From an uncultured Eubacteriales bacterium (GTDB taxonomy: Bacteria; Bacillota_A; Clostridia; Christensenellales; Aristaeellaceae), in contig CACXEB010000029.1 in assembly GCA_902766515.1 (NCBI GenBank), positions 1-10,362 on the forward strand: a stretch of 10,362 nucleotides of DNA, written 5' to 3'. Position numbers and translations under genes: made by a program. Below are positions 1 to 7,325 of this stretch, piece after piece. The notes under the pieces were generated by a model, which made no database searches, was not told where the DNA came from, and saw only the letters and a program-made list of their open reading frames with translations. Positions within the stretch are counted from its first letter, which is position 1, and each line of letters starts with the position of its first letter.

Positions 1-5
1 CGGGT

Positions 6-56
6 TTCGGCCTGCGGCCTCATCCGCCGGGTGAACCGGCGGACTCCGGGATTCCG
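6..56. repeat. Imperfect intergenic repeat, copy 1 (hairpin-containing)
   Basis: This unit opens with TTCGGCCTGCGGCCTC and closes with GGGATTCCG. Between them lies a perfect 7-bp hairpin, CCGCCGG at 24-30 and CCGGCGG at 36-42, with a 5-nt loop. The opening 16 bases and the closing block recur at 121-168. No T-run follows the hairpin, so it is not an obvious intrinsic terminator. It could be a REP-like dispersed element or a fragment of a miniature mobile element; the sequence alone does not decide. Confidence 0.55.
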
Positions 57-120
57 TGCCGCAGAGGACAGGGGGGTACGCCGCTGGACTATGGGACTGG
101 ATAACTGTTGAACACGACGG

Positions 121-168
121 TTCGGCCTGCGGCCTCCCGCGGATCAAGCGGCGGACGATGGGATTCCG
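121..168. repeat. Imperfect intergenic repeat, copy 2
   Basis: The first 16 bases match copy 1 exactly, and GGCGGAC plus GGGATTCCG also match. The centre differs: the stem is reduced to CCGC (137-140) pairing with GCGG (151-154, or alternatively 148-151). Keeping a stem while the bases between change suggests that the folded form matters, or simply that the repeat is decaying. A looser third relative of the closing block (GGACTATGGGA) lies at 86-96, between the two copies. Confidence 0.5.
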
Positions 169-244
169 CAGTTACCACATCGTTCCTATCTCGCTTCTTC
201 TCTTTTTCCTGCTTCGCGTCACACGTGAACCGTGGCGGGCTTAG
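169..244. other. Non-coding stretch downstream of the minus-strand operon
   Basis: This lies just past the stop codon of the sugar kinase. It has a pyrimidine-rich tract on the plus strand (about 181-214) and two similar 8-base words beginning GTCACAC (219 and 244) that are direct, not inverted, repeats. I find no convincing stem-loop followed by a U-run, so the 3' end of the six-gene transcript is not defined by a visible intrinsic terminator. No credible gene is seen anywhere in 1-244. Confidence 0.4.
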
Positions 245-1195
245 TCACACTTCACGCGCCACCAGCGCCGCGCCGATCAGGCCGGCGTCGTTGTCCAGGC
301 GCGCGAGCTCCAGGCGGTAGGGAGGACGGGCTTCGCCCATCTCCGACTGCGTCAGGTATCCGCGCACGGTGTCCAGCAGGAAGGGGCCAGCCTTGCTGAC
401 CCCGCCGCCCAGGACGACGATCTCCGGATCCAGGAAGTTGAACGCGTTGTCGCACATGATCGCCACATAGCGGGCATAGGCGCGGAATACCCGCTCCGCC
501 TGCGCATCCCCCGCCCGGGCGGCGTCGATCACGTCCTTGGCTGTCAGGCGTTCAGGTCCGCCGGCCTGGTCGGCATAGCCGGCGCCCGGGCGGAACGTCA
601 TCCAGGCCTGGCGGGCCATGCGGATCAGCGCGGTCGCCGAGCAATAGCATTCCACGCAGCCGCTGCGGCCGCAGGCGCAGGGCACGCCGTCCGGCACGAG
701 GGTCGTATGGCCGATCTCCCCCGCCATGCCGAAGGCGCCGCTCCACACGCGGCCGTTGACGACCATGCCCGCGCCGATGCCCGTGCCGATCGTGATCAGG
801 ATGCTGCTGGACGTGCCCCGGCTCGCGCCCAGGACGCTCTCGGCCAGCGCCGCGCAGTTGGCGTCGTTGTCCAACCGCACCGGCAGCGAAAAATACCGGC
901 CCATCTCCGCCCGCAGGTCGACATCATGCCAGCCCAGGTTGCTGCTCAGGTACACCGTCCCGGCGGCGGGGTCCACGGCCCCCGGCACGCCGATGCCGAT
1001 GGCCGCAACGTCCCCTTCGGCCAGGCCTGCCCGGGCCAGGGCGGTCCGCACCGCTTCCGCCATGTCCCGGACGATCGCCTCAAACGGCCGTTCCGGCAGG
1101 GTCTTCAGGGCGGCGCGCCCGATGATTTCGTGGGCTTCGTTGACGACACCGGCCGCGATGCCGGTGCCGCCCAGGTCAATTCCGACGTACTGCAT
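245..1195 (-). CDS. ROK-family sugar kinase (glucokinase / N-acetylhexosamine kinase type)
   Basis: This is predicted to be a cytoplasmic ATP-dependent kinase that phosphorylates a hexose or N-acetylhexosamine at the 6-OH. The 316-residue length is normal for ROK kinases. The N-terminal phosphate-binding loop reads DLGGTG (residues 6-11). The catalytic aspartate lies in LDNDANCAAL (about D111), and the glycine-rich TIGTGIGAG segment spans about 135-143. The ROK zinc site is intact: H163 in GEIGH plus C173, C175 and C180 in the CxCGxxGC motif, followed by E182. I chose the ATG at 1195 because residues start cleanly with MQYVGIDLGG. The frame stays open upstream to 1270, but that extension lies inside nagA and shows no family similarity. 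The gene starts 8 nt after the nagA stop, and GGAG in the nagA tail is its likely ribosome site. Sitting directly behind nagA favours GlcNAc or ManNAc as substrate over glucose, but ROK specificity cannot be read from these motifs. Confidence 0.9.
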   Translation of the reverse strand: MQYVGIDLGGTGIAAGVVNEAHEIIGRAALKTLPERPFEAIVRDMAEAVRTALARAGLAEGDVAAIGIGVPGAVDPAAGTVYLSSNLGWHDVDLRAEMGRYFSLPVRLDNDANCAALAESVLGASRGTSSSILITIGTGIGAGMVVNGRVWSGAFGMAGEIGHTTLVPDGVPCACGRSGCVECYCSATALIRMARQAWMTFRPGAGYADQAGGPERLTAKDVIDAARAGDAQAERVFRAYARYVAIMCDNAFNFLDPEIVVLGGGVSKAGPFLLDTVRGYLTQSEMGEARPPYRLELARLDNDAGLIGAALVAREV

Positions 1196-1203
1196 CGTTT
1201 TTA

Positions 1204-2346
1204 TCAGTTCTCCCAGCGATGGACCCGCGTCCCCATCACGGCCGCCACCGGCCGCAAGGCGCTGTCCCATCCGACCAGCCGTGCCTCCGCACCCGGACGG
1301 ATCTCCCCGAGACCGTCCAGGCCCATCCGCCGCGCCGGCGTACCGGAGGCCATCCGCAGCGCGTGGGGCAGCGGAATGCCGATGGACACGAGGTTCCGGA
1401 CCTCCTGGTCCAGGTAGGCGCCGCCGCCGTCCAGCGCACCGCTTTCCGTCCGGCTGACGCCATTCCGCACCCGGATGACATAGCCCTCAAAGGGGTAATC
1501 CCCGTCCGGCAGGCCGTGGGTCGCGGTCGAATCGGAGATCACGATCATGCGCTCCGGTCCTTTTTCCCGGTAGATCAGGCGGATCGTGGCCGGATGCAGG
1601 TGCTCGAGGTCACAGATGGCCTCCATGTAGACGTCCGGCTGTTCCATGGCGGCTACCACGACGCCAGGCTCCCGGTGATGGATGCCGCGGCAGGCATTGA
1701 AGCTGTGGCACAGGGATTCCGCGCCGTTCGCGAACGCGTGGACCGCCTGGTCGTAGGTCGCGGCGGTGTGGCCCGCCTGTACGCGGACGCCCGCGCCGCG
1801 CAGCCAGCGCATCAGGCCGTCCGCGTCCCCTTCCTCAGGCGCGAGGGTCACCAGCCGGATGATGTCCTCATACCCATCAAAATACGCCTGGTACGCCGCC
1901 ACGTCGGGCGGCACGATCGCCCCTGGCAGCATTGCGCCCGCGCTGGCGCCGCTCAGGAAGGGCCCCTCCAGGTGCACGCCGAGGATCCGGCTGCCGCCCA
2001 GCGCGCCCTCCGCCTGCAGCCGCATGGCCTGCCGGGCGATCTCCAGGCCGCGCCGCATGACATCCGCGGGCGCGGCGGACAGCGTGAGCAGGTGATCCGT
2101 CACTCCGGCCTCCAGCATCCTGTTCAGGAAGGGCCCGATCGTGGTCAGGTCCCCGTCGAGCGTGCTGAAGCCCTCTCCTCCGTGGCAATGCAGGTCCATG
2201 AGTCCCGGGGTCAGGTATTCAAAAAAGCAGTCGCCGGCGTCGCCCCGGCAGGGCGCCACCTCGGCGATCCGGCCGTTTTCCACCGTGACCAGGCGGTCCA
2301 TGGCCAGTTGATCCCGCTCCAGCAGCCAGCGCGCGCGTATTTTCAT
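1204..2346 (-). CDS. nagA: N-acetylglucosamine-6-phosphate deacetylase
   Basis: This is a cytoplasmic amidohydrolase-superfamily enzyme that converts GlcNAc-6-phosphate to glucosamine-6-phosphate and acetate. It has 380 residues, typical of NagA. Visible motifs in order are PGLMDLHCHG (47-56, His pair 53/55), GVHLEGPF (metal-ligand E127), AGHTAATY (H193), CHSFNACRG (H214), HHREPG (R225), DLEHLH (H249), VISDSTATHGLPDGDY (catalytic D272) and GALDGGG (303-309). E127, H193, H214 and D272 line up with the E. coli metal-binding and catalytic positions. R225 and H249 correspond to residues that hold the phosphate there, so a 6-phosphorylated substrate is expected. The usual HLFNAM reads HSFNAC and the usual DGxH reads DLEH, so this is a divergent member. 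The start has AAGGAGG at 2356-2362 with a 9-nt spacer, overlapping the stop of the upstream peptidase gene. It is followed immediately by the ROK kinase. Confidence 0.93.
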   Translation of the reverse strand: MKIRARWLLERDQLAMDRLVTVENGRIAEVAPCRGDAGDCFFEYLTPGLMDLHCHGGEGFSTLDGDLTTIGPFLNRMLEAGVTDHLLTLSAAPADVMRRGLEIARQAMRLQAEGALGGSRILGVHLEGPFLSGASAGAMLPGAIVPPDVAAYQAYFDGYEDIIRLVTLAPEEGDADGLMRWLRGAGVRVQAGHTAATYDQAVHAFANGAESLCHSFNACRGIHHREPGVVVAAMEQPDVYMEAICDLEHLHPATIRLIYREKGPERMIVISDSTATHGLPDGDYPFEGYVIRVRNGVSRTESGALDGGGAYLDQEVRNLVSIGIPLPHALRMASGTPARRMGLDGLGEIRPGAEARLVGWDSALRPVAAVMGTRVHRWEN

Positions 2347-2361
2347 CCGATGGTTCCTCCT

Positions 2362-3489
2362 TCAAGCTTCAAACGCACGGCCCGTCACCCGGAGGCCGAT
2401 CCGCAGCCCGGCGGCCAGGGTGCCCTTGTCCAGCCACTCCGCGATCGTATGCGACTGCCCGCCGATATACAGCCCGAAGGATGTGGCAGGGATCCCTAAG
2501 GACAGCGGGATATTGGCGTCGGTGGAGGAGGAGCCGCGCGTGGGCTGCTCACCCGTCACTGCGGCGATATCCGTCTCGCAGGCAGCCAGCAGCGCCTCAT
2601 GCCGGTCCGGATCGACCGCGCCCATGCACGGCCGCTCGCCCAGGACCGTCACGCCGATATCCCAGCCCATAGCCCGGTAGCCGGCCAGGATGCCCTCAAA
2701 CATCCCGCGCATGACGTCCAGGCAGTCTTGGCGGTCGGAACGGCATTCGAAGGTAAAGGCCGCCTCCTCCGCGATGGAGTTGACGGAATGGCCGCCCGTG
2801 ATCGTCCCCACATTATAGGTGGTTTTCGTATGCTCCTCCGCGGGCACCCGCATCAGATACAGGGCATGGATCAGCTCGGCCGCCTGGTGAATGGCATTCC
2901 GGTTGCCGAACGCGGCGTAGGAATGGCCGCCCTCGGTGCGGACCGACACCTGCCAGCGCAGGGAGCCGACCGCGCGGTCCACCACCCGCCGGTACGTGCC
3001 GTCGAAGGTAATCAGCTGCGCCATGCGCCCGCCATAGACACGGCAGATCTCCCGGACGCCCCGGAGGTTGCCCAGGCCTTCCTCGCCCGTGTTCCATGCC
3101 ATCAGCACCGGACAGACCGGTTTCGCGCCCGTCTCCAGCCAGTGCCGCGCCAGCAGCATCAAAGCGGCGACGTTCGCCGTGTCGTCCCCCACGCCCGGCG
3201 CGCACAGCCTTGTTTCGGTCTCCGTGATCGTGAGCGCGGTATCCATGGGGAACACGGTATCCATATGCGCCGAGTAGACCCGCAGCCCGCCGGGCAGATC
3301 CGCCCCGAACAGCAGGCATACGCTGCCCGCGCCGTCGATGAAGGGTTCGCCTCCGCAGCGGCGCAGCCAGTCCGATATATACTCCGCCCGCGCCGCCTCA
3401 AACCCGGAAAAAGCCGGGATGGCGCACAGCTCGCGGATCAGCGCGGTCTCCTCCGGCACCAGCCGGTCCGCCCATGCCTGAATGTCCAT
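2362..3489 (-). CDS. M20-family zinc metallopeptidase / amidohydrolase
   Basis: This is a cytoplasmic di-zinc hydrolase of the M20 clan (PepT, ArgE, DapE and CPG2 relatives), which cut peptide or N-acyl amide bonds. It has 375 residues and no signal peptide. The family hallmarks are present: SAHMDTV (H75, D77), GVGDDTANVA (bridging D102), NTGEEGLGN (catalytic E136, metal E137), TFDG (D163), GGHS in the dimerisation/lid domain (187-190), SSSTDAN (320-326) and GGQSHTIAEW (H347). All five expected metal ligands and the catalytic glutamate are therefore seen. The start codon follows AGGA with a short spacer. The gene sits 12 nt after the second permease gene and 15 nt before nagA, so it is part of the uptake operon. 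Substrate is not predictable. Context suggests trimming an amino acid or peptide, or an N-acyl group, from the imported amino-sugar conjugate; a general aminopeptidase caught in the operon is the alternative. Confidence 0.87.
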   Translation of the reverse strand: MDIQAWADRLVPEETALIRELCAIPAFSGFEAARAEYISDWLRRCGGEPFIDGAGSVCLLFGADLPGGLRVYSAHMDTVFPMDTALTITETETRLCAPGVGDDTANVAALMLLARHWLETGAKPVCPVLMAWNTGEEGLGNLRGVREICRVYGGRMAQLITFDGTYRRVVDRAVGSLRWQVSVRTEGGHSYAAFGNRNAIHQAAELIHALYLMRVPAEEHTKTTYNVGTITGGHSVNSIAEEAAFTFECRSDRQDCLDVMRGMFEGILAGYRAMGWDIGVTVLGERPCMGAVDPDRHEALLAACETDIAAVTGEQPTRGSSSTDANIPLSLGIPATSFGLYIGGQSHTIAEWLDKGTLAAGLRIGLRVTGRAFEA

Positions 3490-3501
3490 ACGTATCCTGG
3501 A

Positions 3502-4425
3502 TTATCCTTTCACGGCGCCGATGTTGATGCCCTTGATGAAATACCGCTGGAGGAAGGGGTAGATCAGCATCACCGGGATCACGGCGATCACCGTGACGGT
3601 CATGCGCACCCCCTGGGGCGTCAGCGCGTTGTCCACGCGCGAGGTATCGCCGGACATCTTGTCGATCTGCTCCGCGAGCCGCTCCGCCTGGTTCAGGAAC
3701 TTGTACAGCTTGTACTGCATGGTGGTCAGGGCATTGTTGGTAAAGGTATAGATATGGTTGTCAAACCAGGAATTCCACTGGTATACCGACGCGTAGACCG
3801 CGATCGTCGCGGCGATGGGCAGCGACATCGGCAGGATGATCCGCATGAACACGGTCATCGGTCCCGCGCCGTCGATCATGGCGCTCTCCTCGACCGATTT
3901 GGGCAGGCCCTCGATATAGGTCTTGATCAGGATCACGTAATAGGCGCTGATCGCGGTCGGCAGGATGTAGATCCAGAAGGTGTTCAGCAGCCCGTACATC
4001 CGCATGACGAGGAAGGTCGGGATCAGGCCGCCGGACACGTACATGGTCACCGTCACCATGCGGTAGAAGAATTTGCGCGCGGGCAGCTCCTCCTTGGTGA
4101 AGAGGTAGCCCATCAGCATGCAGCAGAACACCGTGATCACGGTGCCGCAGACCGTGCGCGCCACGGAGATCAGCAGCGAGTCCAGGATACCTTCCATTTT
4201 GAACACGTCCGTATAGTTGGCAAACGTCGGGCGATAGGGTACCAGAATGCCCTTGCCGGCCACGTGGGAGCCCGACAGGGACTGGATCAGGATGTAATAC
4301 AGCGGGAACGCGCAGACCAGGATCAGCAGGAGGAAGAAAAGGTAATTGCAGACCACAAACGCCTTGCGGCTGGCCGATTCGCGGATCCTGTTGCCCCTGC
4401 GGCGGGAAGTTTCGGCTTGGCTCAT
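3502..4425 (-). CDS. CUT1 ABC transporter permease, YtcP/LplC type
   Basis: This is an inner component of a carbohydrate ABC importer (MalG-like position). It has 307 residues with six likely membrane segments at roughly 24-47, 83-108, 121-145, 148-170, 198-215 and 273-292. The cytoplasmic EAA loop that contacts the ATPase reads SVEESAMIDGAGPM and continues to ILPMSLP (about 177-203). The protein ends in IKGINIGAVKG, the usual tail of this subfamily. A periplasm-side insert between segments 5 and 6 (about 225-270) is also characteristic. The ribosome site GGAGG lies 5-10 nt before the ATG, and the gene begins 13 nt after the LplB-type permease stop. Family relatives carry oligosaccharides or modified sugars, and the amino-sugar enzymes downstream suggest the cargo here. 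Confidence 0.93.
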   Translation of the reverse strand: MSQAETSRRRGNRIRESASRKAFVVCNYLFFLLLILVCAFPLYYILIQSLSGSHVAGKGILVPYRPTFANYTDVFKMEGILDSLLISVARTVCGTVITVFCCMLMGYLFTKEELPARKFFYRMVTVTMYVSGGLIPTFLVMRMYGLLNTFWIYILPTAISAYYVILIKTYIEGLPKSVEESAMIDGAGPMTVFMRIILPMSLPIAATIAVYASVYQWNSWFDNHIYTFTNNALTTMQYKLYKFLNQAERLAEQIDKMSGDTSRVDNALTPQGVRMTVTVIAVIPVMLIYPFLQRYFIKGINIGAVKG

Positions 4426-4438
4426 ACGCTCCCCTCCT

Positions 4439-5350
4439 TCACAGGATCGACTCGCCGCGGACCTTTTTGGCGGTCAGATTGGCGATGCACAACAGCGTGA
4501 TGCTGATAAAAGACTTCATGATGCCGGCGGCGATGGCGTAGGAATAATCCTGCTTCTTCAGGCCGACCGTGTACACGTACAGGTCCAGCACCTCGATATT
4601 GTTGGAAATGATGTTGTTCTGGAACACGTAGTACTGGTCGATGCCGGAATTGATGAAGTTGGAGATGCGCAGCAGCATCAGCACGATGAACGTCGGCATC
4701 AGGCCCGGCAGCGTCACGTGCAGCGCGCAGCGGAACCGCCCGGCGCCGTCCACCGTCGCGGCTTCGTACAGCTCCTGGTCGATCCCGGCGATGGCCGCGA
4801 TATAAATGATGGCGCTCCACCCCAGGCCCTTCCAGATCGTCACCAGCGTCTGGAACCAGTAAACCGCGTTGCGGTCCGTCAGCACGCTCTGGGAACCCGC
4901 GTGCATGCCGGCGCGCAGCTGGTTGAGCAGGCCCTCCGAGCTGAAGAGCGCAAACGCGAGGGAGTAGACGATGACCCAAGAGATGAAGTGCGGCAGCGTG
5001 GTGACCACCTGCGCCATCTTGCGGAAGCGGTTGGAGCGGATCTCGTTCAGGAGGATCGCCAGCAGCATCGGCAGCGGCAGGGTCAGGAAGTCCAGGCTGG
5101 AGAAGATCAGCGTGTTCCGCATGACCCGGCGGGTCGCGGACTTGGTCAGGATCATCTGAAAGTACTTCAGCCCGACAAACTTGTTCTGCAGCAGCGGATA
5201 GCCGGGCTTGTACTCAAACAGCGACAGCACCCATCCCGCCAGCGGCACATAGTGGAACAGGATCACCAGGACCAGCAGCGGCAGCAGGATGAAGAACAGC
5301 TGCCAGTTCTTCTTTTTTCGGGAACGTCCCGCTTGGCGGATCACGGTCAT
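4439..5350 (-). CDS. CUT1 ABC transporter permease, LplB type
   Basis: This is the first permease subunit (MalF-like position) of the same importer. It has 303 residues: a basic N-terminus (RSRKKK, 9-14), then hydrophobic segments at about 17-36, 80-102, 118-137, 165-190, 213-232 and 271-293. The EAA loop reads ELYEAATVDGAGRF through TLPGLMP (about 193-219). The protein ends in KKVRGESIL, a tail common in LplB-family proteins. GAGGAG lies 7 nt before the ATG. It pairs with the YtcP-type subunit 13 nt downstream. No ATPase gene is adjacent, as is usual for CUT1 systems, where a shared MsmX/MsmK-type ATPase energises several importers. It is separated from the binding-protein gene by an 84-nt gap with a strong hairpin. 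Confidence 0.93.
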   Translation of the reverse strand: MTVIRQAGRSRKKKNWQLFFILLPLLVLVILFHYVPLAGWVLSLFEYKPGYPLLQNKFVGLKYFQMILTKSATRRVMRNTLIFSSLDFLTLPLPMLLAILLNEIRSNRFRKMAQVVTTLPHFISWVIVYSLAFALFSSEGLLNQLRAGMHAGSQSVLTDRNAVYWFQTLVTIWKGLGWSAIIYIAAIAGIDQELYEAATVDGAGRFRCALHVTLPGLMPTFIVLMLLRISNFINSGIDQYYVFQNNIISNNIEVLDLYVYTVGLKKQDYSYAIAAGIMKSFISITLLCIANLTAKKVRGESIL

Positions 5351-5379
5351 AGGCTTACTCCTCGGGGTTGTCCGGAATA

Positions 5380-5416
5380 CCGAAGAGGGGCAAGGCAGTA
5401 CCTGGCCCCTCTTCGG
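5380..5416 (-). promoter_or_regulatory. Intercistronic hairpin between binding-protein and permease genes
   Basis: CCGAAGAGGGGC (5380-5391) and GCCCCTCTTCGG (5405-5416) form a perfect 12-bp stem. After one mismatch, AGG and CCT add three more pairs, leaving a 5-base loop. It starts 18 nt after the binding-protein stop. On the minus strand the bases after the stem (TATTCCGG) lack a U-run, so it is a poor intrinsic terminator. It is better read as an mRNA-stabilising or partial-termination element that keeps the binding protein in excess over the permeases, as known for malE-malF. Confidence 0.75.
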
Positions 5417-5434
5417 ATGCGTAACAGCGATGGA

Positions 5435-7159
5435 TTACTTGCCGCTCTTGTAGAGATCGAACGCGGGCTGCACAACAGCCTTGGCTTCGTTGAAGGCGTT
5501 CTCGCACCAGGCCCAGGCTTCGGGCTCGTCAGCCTCTTCCCATTCGGTCAGCAGGCGGGCCTTGACTTCTTCGAACTCCTCGTCCGTCTTCGCCATGATC
5601 AGTTCCGGCATGGCGCGTTCGGCGATGGAGGCGCACTCATCCATGATGCGCTTGATGTCCATGGGGATCTCGCTGATGCCCAGGGCCACCATCTGGCCGT
5701 AGTCGTTGGACAGGTCGTTGACCAGGCCGGCGTTGACCTGCTGCATGTAGTATTCGGACGGGCAGCTGACGCCGTAGTACGCGGAGAAGTCCTTCTGCCA
5801 GGAGTTCAGGGTCATGGCGCGGACTTCGTAGGTCTGGGTCAGGTCATAGGGATAGCCGTCGGGATGGATGCCGGTGGAGGTGAAGCGGGTCCACTCGGAG
5901 AAGCCGCCGTAGATGCCGGTCGCCTCATACAGCTCGTTGGTGCCGGCGCCGTAGGTCTGAATGTCGTTCAGGGCCTTTTCCGTCAGGTGCGGCACGCCGT
6001 TCTCGTCATAGTCCCAGTCAACGCCCTTGATGCCGTTGAAGCAGGAGCGGACCATGTCCGGATCGGAGAAGAAGTTGAGCACGGTCAGCGCGGCGTCAAG
6101 GTTCTTGGCCTTCTTGTTGATGAAGATGTTGTCGGACGGCGCGTTGCCGGTCAGCTGCGGCTTGTTGGCGAAGCAGAAGCCGGCGTTGGAGCCGACGCTG
6201 ATGATCGCGGTGATGGTTTCAGGATCATCCTTGCTGAGCTCCGCATACAATTCCTTGCCTTCGTACGGCACGGCGGCCACGTAGCGGCCCGCGCGGACCT
6301 TGGCCTTGAGCTGGTCGGAGGTCATGTAGAAGGATTCCTCGTCGAAGAGGCCTTCGCGCCAGACCTTGTTGAAGAACTTCATCGCGGTCCAGTAGGCGGA
6401 GCGCTCCTCGTTGGTGTAGCCGTTGTACAGCTTGCAGTCATCCCAGCCGCTCATGTACATCGTGCCGCCATAGACCCAGGGGTTCAGGTTGCCGCCGTCG
6501 ATCAGCAGGCAGCCGGTCTGGTAGAAGCGGGAGAAGGCCTTCCAGGTGCCGATGCCGTAGACCTTTTCGCCGTTCGGGGTCTCCGGATACAGCTCCACCA
6601 TCTTCTTCATGACGTCGATCCAGTCATCCGCGTTCTTGATTTCCGGGCAGCCGAGCTGCTTGTACAGGTCCCAGCGCACGCGGATGCCCCAGGAGGTGTT
6701 GTCGTTGCAGTTGGTCTCTTCCGGGCCGATCATGGGGAACAGGAAGAGCAGCTCATGGTTCTCGCCGCCCAGCATGGCGCGGGACAGCTCGTTGGTGGCG
6801 GTGTAGGTGTCAGAGAAGACGTTCGGCAGCTGATCCTTGTATTCGTCCAGGTTCAGCGCGTAGCCGTTGCTGCGGACCGTCTCCAGGTAGTCCTGGCCGC
6901 AGGTCATGATGTCCGGCAGGTCCTGGCTGGCCATCAGCATGGCGAACTGGTCCGTGTCATAATACTGATACTGAAGGTCGATGTTGTAGAGCTCACGGAG
7001 CATTTTGATTTCGTTGGATTTGTACCATTTGCCGTCGTCCAGGTCGCTGGAGTGCCAGAGGGCCATCGTGACCACGGTGGGGGCGTCCTCGGCGATCACC
7101 ATGGGAGCCAGCGACAGCAGCATGGCCAGGATCAGCGCAGCGCTCAAGAGTTTCTTCAT
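5435..7159 (-). CDS. Extracellular carbohydrate-binding protein of the CUT1 ABC importer
   Basis: This is the substrate-capture subunit for the two permeases downstream. The mature protein is about 550 residues, large for the class but normal for partners of LplB/YtcP permeases. The chosen ATG at 7159 gives MKK, then a hydrophobic run to about residue 20, and a signal peptidase I-like site after VIA (residue 23), leaving an acidic mature start EDAP. An in-frame ATG ten codons upstream would translate the ribosome site itself (AAGGAGG, 7171-7177, 11 nt from the chosen ATG), so it is rejected. There is no lipobox cysteine; the first cysteine lies well inside the fold (near DIMTCGQD). Segments such as ASQDLPDIM and a C-terminal half rich in aromatic residues suit a sugar-binding cleft. 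The ligand is not readable from sequence. As the first gene of the operon it has its own strong promoter at 7238-7266. Confidence 0.92.
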   Translation of the reverse strand: MKKLLSAALILAMLLSLAPMVIAEDAPTVVTMALWHSSDLDDGKWYKSNEIKMLRELYNIDLQYQYYDTDQFAMLMASQDLPDIMTCGQDYLETVRSNGYALNLDEYKDQLPNVFSDTYTATNELSRAMLGGENHELLFLFPMIGPEETNCNDNTSWGIRVRWDLYKQLGCPEIKNADDWIDVMKKMVELYPETPNGEKVYGIGTWKAFSRFYQTGCLLIDGGNLNPWVYGGTMYMSGWDDCKLYNGYTNEERSAYWTAMKFFNKVWREGLFDEESFYMTSDQLKAKVRAGRYVAAVPYEGKELYAELSKDDPETITAIISVGSNAGFCFANKPQLTGNAPSDNIFINKKAKNLDAALTVLNFFSDPDMVRSCFNGIKGVDWDYDENGVPHLTEKALNDIQTYGAGTNELYEATGIYGGFSEWTRFTSTGIHPDGYPYDLTQTYEVRAMTLNSWQKDFSAYYGVSCPSEYYMQQVNAGLVNDLSNDYGQMVALGISEIPMDIKRIMDECASIAERAMPELIMAKTDEEFEEVKARLLTEWEEADEPEAWAWCENAFNEAKAVVQPAFDLYKSGK

Positions 7160-7237
7160 GATGCAGTTTTCCTCCTTTTCAGTCAACACAGGTTGTTTGG
7201 AAAAATGGGATTGGTTATTTGGCCTTCAGCTGGGCTT

Positions 7238-7266
7238 ATTATACCAGATACGCAATGCTTTGGCAA
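7238..7266 (-). promoter_or_regulatory. Sigma-A promoter for the uptake operon
   Basis: Read on the minus strand, TTGCCA (7266-7261) and a perfect TATAAT (7243-7238) are separated by exactly 17 nt. Transcription should start near 7231, giving a leader of about 70 nt before the binding-protein ATG. An A-rich run (7270-7283 region) directly upstream of the -35 box resembles an UP element. This predicts strong expression unless repressed. Confidence 0.85.
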
Positions 7267-7272
7267 GACATT
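7254..7272. promoter_or_regulatory. Operator-like dyad over the uptake-operon -35 box
   Basis: AATGCTT (7254-7260) and AAGACATT (7265-7272) are inverted around TGGC, pairing over seven positions with one extra base in the right arm. The dyad covers the -35 hexamer at 7261-7266, the right place for a repressor site. No matching regulator gene is in the window, so this is only a candidate. Confidence 0.35.
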
Positions 7273-7296
7273 TTTTCATATTTCGCCATCCGGCGT

Positions 7297-7325
7297 TTGA
7301 CAAATCCCGCGGTTTGTGCTATTTT
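7297..7325 (+). promoter_or_regulatory. Sigma-A promoter for the glycosidase-deacetylase operon
   Basis: A perfect TTGACA (7297-7302) is followed after 17 nt by TATTTT (7320-7325), one T short of a typical -10 on two positions. Start would be near 7332, leaving a leader of about 48 nt. The -35 boxes of this and the opposing promoter are only 30 nt apart, so one bound protein could control both. Confidence 0.75.
7300..7317. promoter_or_regulatory. Operator-like dyad in the plus-strand promoter spacer
   Basis: ACAAATCCCGCGGTTTGT has matching 5-base arms (ACAAA and TTTGT) around an 8-base GC core. It lies between the -35 and -10 boxes, overlapping the end of the -35. It fits a repressor operator by position and symmetry. 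The arms differ from the dyad at 7254-7272, so they may bind different proteins or neither. Confidence 0.35.

Noticed and set aside
24..42. The perfect GC hairpin as an intrinsic terminator
   Set aside because: No T-run follows on either strand, and the hairpin is part of a repeated unit.
56..320. Short open frames of 62 and 70 codons at the left end, plus strand
   Set aside because: They run through the repeat and into the antisense of the kinase, with no ribosome site and no recognisable protein features.
1196..1270. A longer start for the ROK kinase (25 extra residues)
   Set aside because: The extra residues overlap the nagA 3' end and precede the conserved beta-strand that begins at MQYVGIDLGG; the ATG at 1195 fits the operon spacing.
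2599..4500. A 633-codon open frame on the plus strand, opposite the M20 and permease genes
   Set aside because: It has the same mirror-frame composition (His, Arg, Gln, Asp) and lies antisense to two well-supported genes.
7160..7189. An upstream ATG adding ten residues to the binding protein
   Set aside because: It would put the AAGGAGG ribosome site inside the coding region and place an acidic stretch before the signal peptide.
4346..7300. A 984-codon open frame on the plus strand, opposite the transporter genes
   Set aside because: It is antisense to three clearly recognised genes, has His/Arg/Val/Gln/Asp-rich low-complexity translation typical of the mirror frame in GC-rich DNA, and has no ribosome site or family motif.
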